Program-made: the position numbers and the translations under genes
Part shown: positions 39,601-47,100 of the stretch, in pieces
Position numbering within the stretch: position 1 is the first letter of the stretch
How the letters are laid out: each line of letters begins with the position of its first letter
The notes under the pieces: model-generated
Seen by the model: only the letters and a program-made list of their open reading frames with translations
Databases searched by the model: none
Told to the model about the DNA's origin: nothing
Assembly: GCF_001654495.1 (NCBI RefSeq)
Contig: NZ_CP015849.1
Location: 5,559,001 to 5,623,000, forward strand
Direction of reading: 5' to 3'
DNA: 64,000 nt
From: Streptomyces sp. SAT1
Lineage (GTDB): Bacteria > Actinomycetota > Actinomycetes > Streptomycetales > Streptomycetaceae

Positions 39601-41015
39601 GGGAGATCCGCCGGACCCTCGCCTCGATACGCGAGGCCGGCAGCACCGCCGAGTACCTGGCCGTCGACATCACCGACGCCGCCGCCACCGCCGCCGCCCT
39701 CGCCCCGTACAAGGAGCGGGTGACCGGCCTGGTGCACGGCGCCGGGGTCCTGGCCGACCAGCTCATCGCCAACAAGAAGGCCTCCGAGATCGAGCGGGTC
39801 TTCGCGCCGAAGCTGACCGGACTGCGCGGTGTCACCGCCGCCCTGGACGCCGGACGGCTGCGCCACGTGCTGCTGTTCTCCTCGGTCGCCGGGTTCTTCG
39901 GCAACCGCGGCCAGTCCGACTACGCGATGGCCAACGAGACCCTGAACGCCTGGGCCTCCTCCTTCAAGCAGCGCCACCCCGCCGCCCGCGTCACCTCGCT
40001 GAACTGGGGCGCCTGGGACAGCGGCATGGTCTCCCCGGAGATCAAGGCGGTCTTCGAGGAGCGCGGCATCACCCTGATCCCGGTGGACACCGGAGTGAAG
40101 CTGTTCACCGAGCAGTTCGACGCCGGGCGCGCCGCCGACGTGGTGACGGTGCTCGGCCCGACGACCCCGCTGTCCGAGCCCGAGCGGCCCGCCGCCACCG
40201 GCCCGGTCACCGTCGAGCGCGGCCTGAGCACCCTCACCGCCGAGACGATCGTCACCGACCACGTCATCGGCGACGCACCGGTCCTGCCCGCCGTCGCCGC
40301 CCTGGGCTGGGCGATCGGCGCGGTCGAGCGCACCGCGGGCACCGAGGTCCGGCAGCTGCGGGACTTCGCCGTCCACAAGGGCATCGTCTTCGACGGCAGC
40401 CAGCCCGCCCGGCTCGCGCTGACCATGACGACGGCCGCCGACGGCGTCCAGGTCGACATCCGCTCCACGGACGCCAAGGGCGCCCCGCGTCCGCACTACG
40501 CGGCCGTGGCCGTCCCCGGCACCGCGCCCGCCCCGGCCACCGTCACCGGGCTGCCCGCCCTCGGCGGCGGACGCGACGCGGCCGGTTTCTACACCGACGG
40601 CACCCTCTTCCACGGTCCGGCGCTTCGCGGGGTGCGCCGGGTGCTCGCCGAGGACTCCTCGCGGCTCGTTCTCGAATGCGCCCTGCCCGAACTGCGGCCC
40701 GAGGGCGGCGCGTTCGGCGGCACCCGGTTCGCGCCCGGCACCGCCGACCTGCTCCTCCAGGCCGGTCTGGTCTGGGTCCGGCTGGTCCAGGGCACCGCGT
40801 CCCTGCCGCTCGGCGTCGGCCGGGTCGACCTGCACCACCCGCTGCCCGACGGCGAGCCGTTCCTGATCGTGGTGGAGCCCGCCGCCGGCGGCACCTCCAC
40901 CACCGCGTCGCTCACCATCACGGCCTGCGCACCCGACGGAACCGTACTGACCCGCTTCGACGGCGTCCGCGTGGTCTCGGCCCCGCAGCTGGCGGCCAAG
41001 TTCATCAGCGGCTGA
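33696..41015 (+). CDS. pfaA: PfaA-type polyunsaturated lipid synthase subunit (KS-AT-ACPx4-KR-DH)
   Basis: This 2439-residue megasynthase subunit begins with a ketosynthase (about 15-470; Cys216 in DAACASS, EAHGTGT, KSQIGH), followed by an acyltransferase (about 565-860; GHSFGE, Ser667). A helical segment and a long Ala/Pro linker lead into four near-identical ACP domains (LGIDSIKR serines at 1266, 1368, 1472 and 1576). A ketoreductase follows (VTGGGRGIT near 1890, then LFSSVAGFFGNRGQSDYAMAN) and a C-terminal dehydratase-like domain (DHVIGDAPVLP). This order and the LGIDSIKR ACP type are diagnostic of PfaA of PUFA/secondary-lipid synthases, not of modular PKS. Start: GTG at 33696 with GAGAGA upstream. 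It builds an acyl chain iteratively with PfaC and PfaD; chain length cannot be predicted. Confidence 0.93.
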   Translation: MNSSQESDLDRRLAREPIAIVGLSALFPKSSNLREFWSNVVSAADCIDDVPADHWDVDEHYDPDPTVPDKTYARRGGFIPDTPFNPLEFGLPPNTLEVTDVLQLLSLVVARDLLKDAGADQGWYDKARTGVVLGITGANQLTQPLTARLQSGVLKEVVRSCGLSQRDAEEIVAKFRLAYAPWEENSFPGMLGNVVAGRIANRLDLGGINMTIDAACASSLGAVRSAVSELVERRADTMLVGGCDAENTIFMYLCFSKTPALSKSGNIRPFDKNADGTLIGEGIGMLALRRLSDAERDGNKIYAVLRGIGTSSDGRFKSIYAPRKEGQMVALRRAYEDADCSPSSIELFEAHGTGTAVGDATELSALSAVVSESTEDRRYAALGSIKSQIGHTKAAAGAAGMIKLSLALHHKVLPPTINVDEPNPAIDFTSGPVYVNTEARPWIRTPERPKRRAALSSFGFGGTNFHVVMEEYGDGEDLRVSYPVAAVHLWHAPDTAQLTEALASGAPATGGPAPEGHARVAFVARTAGELADLRALALGELRARPDADTWSHPKGVYFRRSAAAQGKVAALFAGQGSQYVNPGRTAVMALPPLRAAFDAANRHFEGAEPLSRVAFPPPAFGEEERTAQESALRATAYAQPAIGALSAGQFTYLSELGFRAEGFLGHSFGELTALWAAGALTDEAFHALARARGRAMAPPADAGADTGAMAALSVSEAQVTELIAGRDGVVVCNRNAPDQIVVGGPTAEIDRLVADARDAGLRASRLPVSAAFHTPFVGHALDAFRADLERYEVTAPRGTVLADTAGAAYGDDVAANRAVLAEQLINPVDFATRVEELYEAGHRVFVEFGPKNVLTQLVRRILGDREHTAIALDGGPGRDADVALKQAVAQLAVHGLPLATADRYVEPVAEQAPAKGMSILLNGINYVSPERKAKYRDAIENGYRIAVPTLPGTAVNGTGGTGTAHGDGAGGTGRGAAAGPGAAPAHTPAAPTRLPAPAPAPVPAAAPVPAGVTSSAAVAVRTPGQVAPAAASVAAAPAPTPAPASAPTVMETAHVDSDRLADLVADHLALHDDYLNSQLQSAERLTGLLERAAEQGRLGQVLPGINAVKEHGLDIGRSHLRANEILRDLAGLELGTAAPATAPRPVPAQPAAPRVTAAQPAAQPALPSPAPAVAAPAPAPQALATAPAGSPAPAPAARPLPAAPAPAAAPAPAPAPAAPAPAPAAPVADTAAVEGALLEVVGQKTGYPADMLELDMDVEADLGIDSIKRVEIMGVMQERFGGGVAAGPEQLAELRTLRDIVDFMASSSASAPAPQAPAAAAPAAASAPAVDAAAVEAALLEVVGQKTGYPADMLELDMDVEADLGIDSIKRVEIMGVMQERFGGGVAAGPEQLAELRTLRDIVDFMASSASSSAAPAPQAPAAPAPAAASAPVADAAAVEGALLEVVGQKTGYPADMLDLDMDVEADLGIDSIKRVEIMGVMQERFGGGVAAGPEQLAELRTLRDIVDFMASSASSSAAPAPQAPAAPAPAAASAPVADAAAVEGALLEVVGQKTGYPADMLDLDMDVEADLGIDSIKRVEIMGVMQERFGSGVAAGPEQLAELRTLRDIVDFMSGAQSGTTAAEGAAASAPFGGESEATGGPRGGIGRAQAALVELPVPDQLVGAYAKGSGALIVDDGSELAPAVAARLTESGRHVHVLRLPGVPQRISGVKDHALSGWGVTELAERMELILADRISLVIDLSAAHHDEFADGTRRLAHTLLVAKHAVEALNTAADTGRAAFVTATRLDGAFGLTGVTEEHTPAAGVAGLVKTLAVEAPKLFCRAVDLAPELTPETGAALLLAETQDAAADLTQAGHDGTRRVGLGVAEVPLPLHPLADIPEVGPEDLFVVTGGGRGITASCVTELAARHRPGLLLLGRTPLEDEPAWAEGVDDTGLKAAAAAQLKASGEKPTPKRVEQLFRAVTGAREIRRTLASIREAGSTAEYLAVDITDAAATAAALAPYKERVTGLVHGAGVLADQLIANKKASEIERVFAPKLTGLRGVTAALDAGRLRHVLLFSSVAGFFGNRGQSDYAMANETLNAWASSFKQRHPAARVTSLNWGAWDSGMVSPEIKAVFEERGITLIPVDTGVKLFTEQFDAGRAADVVTVLGPTTPLSEPERPAATGPVTVERGLSTLTAETIVTDHVIGDAPVLPAVAALGWAIGAVERTAGTEVRQLRDFAVHKGIVFDGSQPARLALTMTTAADGVQVDIRSTDAKGAPRPHYAAVAVPGTAPAPATVTGLPALGGGRDAAGFYTDGTLFHGPALRGVRRVLAEDSSRLVLECALPELRPEGGAFGGTRFAPGTADLLLQAGLVWVRLVQGTASLPLGVGRVDLHHPLPDGEPFLIVVEPAAGGTSTTASLTITACAPDGTVLTRFDGVRVVSAPQLAAKFISG
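37390..38540 (+). repeat. Four tandem ACP-encoding repeats within pfaA
   Basis: The ACP serine codons lie at 37491, 37797, 38109 and 38421, giving spacings of 306, 312 and 312 bp. The block 37859-38134 is repeated base for base at 38171-38446 (276 bp exact), showing very recent duplication or gene conversion of ACP units 3 and 4. Confidence 0.95.
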
Positions 41016-41069
41016 CCTTCGCCCCGCCGCGGCGAAGCCGCACCACGCCACAGCCAGCGCAAGCGATCG

Positions 41070-41114
41070 GGCCGGCCCGGACGGAACCTCACCTTGCCGC
41101 CGTCCGGGCCGGCC
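41070..41114 (+). other. Perfect 15-bp stem-loop between pfaA and pfaC
   Basis: GGCCGGCCCGGACGG (41070-41084) pairs perfectly with 41100-41114 across a 15-base loop. It ends 28 bases before the pfaC start codon. It may be a partial terminator, an RNA-stability element or a translation control that sets subunit ratios. Confidence 0.6.
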
Positions 41115-41142
41115 GCCCGTCAGAAGGGACCCGAGAGCTCTC

Positions 41143-44100
41143 ATGAGCAAGTACGCCATAGTCGGCCTCTCCTGCCTGTTCCCGGGAGCGGAGACGCCCG
41201 CCGAGTTCTGGCAGAACCTCCGCTCCGGCGCCGACAGCCGCCGCGAGGGAGGCGAGGAGGTCTTCGGCCAGCCGCCCGAGCCCCGCGACCTGGACCCCCA
41301 GCACGACATCTACTGCCGTCGCGGCGGCTTCGTCACCGACTTCGACTTCGACCCGCAGGGCTACCTGCTGGACGCCGAGCACCTCGCCGGACTCGACCGG
41401 ATCTTCCACTGGTCCCTGCACGTGGCCAGGGAGGCGCTGCGCGACAGCGGACACGCCGGCCGCCCCGACATCCTGGCCCGCACCGGCCTCGTCCTCGGCA
41501 ACTACTCCTTCCCCACCCCGACGTCCGCCCAGGTCAGCGTGCCCCTCGTCCAGGAGGCCGTGCTGGAGGGGCTGCGCCGGGCCGGGCACCCGGCGCTCGG
41601 CGCGCTCGCCCGCGCCGAGGACCGCATCGACCGCGAGCGGCTGCACCCCGAGGACCTGAGCGTCAGCGGCTCCCCGGCCGGGGTCGCCGCCGCCGCGCTC
41701 GGCCTCGGCGGTCCCCGCTACGCCCTCGACGCGGCCTGCTCCTCCGCGCTGTACGCGCTCAAGCTGGCCTGCGACCACCTCGCCGCCGGGCAGGCCGACG
41801 TCGTCCTCGCGGGCGGTGTCTGCGCCCCCGACCCCACCCTCATCCACCTCTCCTTCGGCGACCTCAACGCCTATCCGCGCGACGGCTTCAGCCAGCCCTT
41901 CGACGCCCGCTCCGGCGGCATCCTCACCGGGCAGGGCGCCGGCATGGTCGTCGTGAGGCGGCTGGAGGACGCGCTGCGCGACGGCGACCGCATCCACGCC
42001 GTGGTCGACGGCATCGGCCTGACCAACGACGGCAGCGGCCGCCATCTGCTCGTCCCGCAGGGCGCCGGGCAGCTCGGCTCCTACCGGCTCGCCTACGAGC
42101 AGGCCGGCATCGACCCCACCACCATCGACTACCTCGAATGCCACGCCACGGGCACGCCCATCGGGGACGCCACCGAGGCCCAGTCCGTCGCCGACTTCTT
42201 CGGCGCGGCCGGCCGGATCCCGCTGATCGGGTCCGTGAAGGGCAACATCGGCCATCTGCTCACCGTCGCCGGGCTCAGCAGCATGCTGAAGGTCGTCCTC
42301 GCCATGGGCGAGGGCCACATCCCGCCGACCATCGGCGTCGAGCAGCCCGTCCGCTCCAAGGACGGCCGGGTCGGCGAGGACGCCCTCGTCCGCACCGGCC
42401 GCGCCTGGCCCGAGGGCACCGGGCCGCGCCGGGCGGCGGTCTCCGCCTTCGGCTTCGGCGGCACCAACGCGCACGTCGTCCTCTCCCAGGCGGACCCGGC
42501 CGCCGCCGGCAGCACCGCCACCGCGCCGCCCGCCGAGACGCCCGTGCCCGCGCTCGACATCGCCGGACTCGGCGCGCACTTCGGCTCGTTCGACTCCGTC
42601 GACGCCTTCGAACGCGCCGTGCACACCGGCCGCGACGCCCTGGGCCCGCTGCCCGAGCGGCGCTGGCGCGGCCTCGACCAGACCCGCGGCGGCTCCCTCG
42701 AACACGGCGCGGGCGTCTCCCCGGACGCGCTGCCGCACGGCGCGTTCGTCGACGGGCTCGGCATCGACCCCATGGACCTGCGGATCCCGCCGGCCGACCT
42801 GCGCACCTACAACCTCCAGCACGCCCTGGCCATCAAGGTCGCCGACGAGGCGCTGCACGACGCCGGTTACAGCCGCGCCGTGCCCAAGGGCGAGTCCGCG
42901 CCCGCCGCGCGCCGCATCGCGGTCGTCGTCGGCATGGAGACGGAGCCCACCACCCATCTGCGGATCACCCGCTACGGCCTGGGCACCTTCGTGCGCCGGG
43001 AGTTCGCCCGCGCCGGCATCGAGGTCGACGAGGCGGAACTCGCCCGGCTGACCGCGGCGGGCCGGGACGCGGTGGTCGACCCGATCGTCGCCAACGAGGT
43101 GCTCAGCTACATCGGCAACGTCATGGCGAGCCGCATCTCCTCGCTGTGGAACCTGACCGGACCCTCCTTCACCGTCTCCTCCGACGGCTCCGCCACCGCC
43201 GAGGCCCTCCAGGTCGCCCGGCTGCTGCTGCTCGACCCGGGCATCGAAGCCGTCCTGGTCGGCGCCGTGGACCTGGCGGGCTCCGCCGAGAACCTGCTGC
43301 TGCGGCCCGACGTGGTCGCCGAGGCCGGGCTCACCTTCAACGAGGGCGCGGCCGGCCGCCGGATCGGCGAGGGCGCCGGGGCGATCGTCGTCACCCGGCC
43401 CGGCGAGGCCGCAGCGCCCGTGTACGCCCGCATCGACGCGGTCGCCGTACGGCACGCGCCGCCCGTGGACGGCCGGGTGCCCGAGGCCGACGCCGACACC
43501 TACGCGGCGGCGGCCGAGGCCGCCCTCGCCGAGGCCGGCATCACCGCCGACGACATCGGCTACATCGAGGCCCACGCGGGCGGCACCCCGGACCAGGACC
43601 GCGCCGAGATCGCCGGGCTGGCCCGGGTGTTCCCGGCGGCCGACGCCCCCGAGGCGCCCACGGGCCCGGTCGGCCGCACCGGCCGGGTCGCGCTCGGCAG
43701 CGCCAAGGCGCAGATCGGCGACGCCGGCTGCGCGGCGACCATGGCCGGACTCATCCGCACCGTGCTCTGCCTGCACCACGGCTATGTGCCCGGCACCAGC
43801 GGCTGGCGCCGCCCGGCCGCCGCGCTCGCCGACGACTTCGCCGCCTCCGCGCTCTACGTCCCCGACGCCTCCCGCCCCTGGCTGCGGCGCACAGCCGGAT
43901 CACGCCGGTACGCGTCCGTCGGCTTCATCGGCGCGTCCGGCGCCCACGGGCACCTCACGCTCTCCGCCGAGGCCACCCGGGGCGCGCTGGTGCCCGGCGA
44001 CTGGCAGCGGGCCGGCGGTCCCGTCGTCCTGCCGCTGTCCGCCGACACCTTCGACGGACTGCTCAGTGCCGTGGAGCGGCACCGCGAGCTGCTCGACGCG

Positions 44101-47100
44101 GGCTCCGACCCGTACGCCCTGGCCCGCGACGCGGCCCGGGAGCTGACCGGCCGCACCGTGCGGGCCGTGCTCGTCGGCCGCGACCGCGCCGAACTGAGCG
44201 CCCAGCTCGCCCTGGCCGCCCGGGACCTGCCCGCGGTGCACGCCTCGGGCGGCGAGTGGACCACCCCGGCGGGCAGCTGCTTCGCCGCCCGCCCGATCGG
44301 CCCCGAGGGCAAGGTCGCCCTGGTCTACCCGGGCGCCTTCAACTCCTACCCGGGCCTCGGCCAGGACCTGTTCCGCGCCTTCCCCGGACTGCTCGAACGC
44401 TTCGAGTCCCAGGCCGACGCGCCCGAACGCCATCTGCGGGCCGCCGCGCTCCACCCGCGCGGCCAGGCCGCCCCGGGCCGCCGGGAGCTGATGGCCCTGG
44501 AGGCCGGGCTCGGCGAGGACATCCCGTTCATGCTGGCCACCGGCACCAGCTTCGCGATCCTCTACACCGACCTGGTGCGCGACATCCTCGGCATCACCGC
44601 GCACGGCGGCTTCGGCTACAGCCTGGGCGAGTCCAGCATGCTGTTCGCCACCGGCGGCTGGCGGCCCGAGGGCCGCGACGACGCGCTGATCAGCAACACC
44701 CCCATCTTCAAGGACCGGCTGTGCGGACCGCGCCGCACGGTCCGCGAGGCATGGGGACTGCCCGAGGACACCCCGGACGCCCAGGTGTGGGCGAGCCACG
44801 TCCTGCTCACCGACGCGGACACCGTACGGGCCGCGCTGCCCCGCTACGACCGGGTGCACCTCACCCACGTCAACACGCCCGCCGAACTGGTCGTCGCCGG
44901 CGACCCGGCCCAGTGCCGCGCCCTCATCGAGGAACTGGGCTGCCCGGCCGCGCGCTCGCCCGTCAACGCGGTCATGCACTGCCCGGTGGTGGACGCCGAG
45001 TCCGAGGGCCTGGCCGGGCTCAACGACTACCCGACCGGTTCCTTCGGCGACCTCGAACTGCTCAGCGCCTACGACTACGAGGTGCTGCCCGCCCTGGACC
45101 GCGCGGAGATCGCCCGCCGCATCGCGCACACCCTGCGCTCCCCGATCGACTTCCCGCGCCTGGTGCGCGGCGCCCACGACCGCGGCTTCCGCTACTTCCT
45201 GGAGGTCGGGCCGAGCGCCACCTGCTCGCGCTGGGTCCGCGAGACCCTGGGTGAGGCGGCGCACGTCGCGGTGCCGGTCGACCGGCGCGGAGTCGCCGCC
45301 ACCAAGTCGATCGCCCAGCTCGCCGCCCGGCTCACCGCCCACGGCCTGGACCTCGACCTGGCCGTGCTGCTCGGCCCGGCCGCCGAACGCGTCCCGGCCC
45401 GTCCGGCCCGCCCCGCCCGGTTCCGGGTCGGCGGCGCGGACCCGGCCCCGGCCCGGATCGCCCGCGAACTGGCCGGCGCCGCCGCGCCGCAGGTCCCGGC
45501 CGCGGTCGGCGCGACGGCCGTGCCCGGCGCGGTCTCCGTCACCTCCACGGCACCCCGCGCGGTCCCGGCCGCCGTCTCCGCCGCCCCGGCCCACGCGACG
45601 GCCCCGGCCGCTCCGGTGGGTTCGCTCACCGCTCCGGCGCCCGCCGCGCACGCCGCCCCTCCGGCCGCCGCCGCTCCCGCCGCGAGCCTCGCGGGCACCG
45701 GAACGGCCGTACCGCCGCCCGCCCCGGGCCCGGCCGGAACGGGCCCGCGCGCCGGTGCCACACCCCCGTCGGCCGCCGGGTCCGCCCCGCACGCCGCGGC
45801 CGCCGTGCCGGCCCCCGCCCCCGACCCCGTCCAGCCCGTACCGCCGGAGGACTCAGCACTCATGCCCGCAGACCCGACCCTCGCCGACGCCGAGGTCATC
45901 GCCTTCGACGGCACCCCGGTCACGTACCTGCCCTGGGCACAGCACGCGCCCGGCGGCACGTCCCCGGCCGCACCGCCGCCGCAGGAGCAGCAGCCGTCCG
46001 CCCCGGCGCCGGCCGCGCCGCAGCGGCCCGTCGCGCCGGCCGCCCCCACCGCGCACCAGGAGGGCACGGCCTCGGCCGCCGTCGCCGCCGACCTCGTACG
46101 CGAGATGCGCCGCCAGATGGTCGCCACCCACTCGGTGGTGATGGAGACCCAGCACATCCTCCAGTCGGCCACCCTCTCCCGGGTGGAGGCGTTCCTCGAC
46201 GGGGACGCCGCGCGGCCGCAGCCGGTCCCCGAGGTGACCGTCCGGCAGGAGGCCCCGGCCGTGCCCGCCCCGGCGCCGCTGCCGGAACTGCCCGCCGTCC
46301 CGCCCGCGCCCGCCCCGCGGCAGACCGTCGCGCCCGCCCCCGCGCAGACCGCTCCCGCCGCTCCCGCCGAGCCCGCCCGGGAGGTCAAGGAAGGCGTCAT
46401 CTGGGACGAGAAGGACCTGCTGGAGTTCGCGGTCGGCTCGGTCGCCAAGGTCTTCGGACCGGAGTTCGGCGTGATCGACGGCTACGGCAAGCGCGTCCGG
46501 CTGCCCGCGCCGCCGTACCACTTCGTCAGCCGCGTCACCGCGATCGAGGGCACCACCGGCGAGTTCAAGCCCGCCACCATCACCACCGAGTACGACGTCC
46601 CCGAGGACGCCTGGTACGCGGTGGACGGCGGGGTCCCGCCGGCCGTCACCGTCGAGGCGGGCCAGTGCGACCTGCTGCTGGTCAGCTACCTCGGCATCGA
46701 CTTCCGCAACAAGGGCGAGCGCGTCTACCGGCTGCTCGACAGCACCCTGATCTTCCGCGGCAACCTGCCCCGGGTGGGCCAGACCCTGCGCTACGACATC
46801 TCCATCGACCGCTTCGTCCACCAGGGCGACACCACCCTCTTCTTCTTCAGCTACAAGTGCTACGCGGACGGCGAGCTGATCCTCGAACTCCACGACGCCT
46901 GCGCCGGGTTCTTCAGCCAGGCCGAACTGGACACCCCGCTCGGCGTGGTGATGACCGAGAAGGAGAAGGCCGCCCGCGCCGCCCTGCCCCGCGGCTACTT
47001 CAAGCCCCTCGCGTACACCGACAAGAACCACCTCACCCGCGAGGACCTGGACCTGCTCGCCCAGGGCAGGCCAGGGGACGTCTTCGGCCCCGACCACGCC

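Noticed and set aside
33528..41309. Very long open frame on the minus strand opposite pfaA
   Set aside because: Antisense to an unambiguous PfaA; its composition is Gly/Arg/Gln-rich repeats mirroring the ACP region, with no domain. Long antisense frames are expected in very GC-rich DNA.
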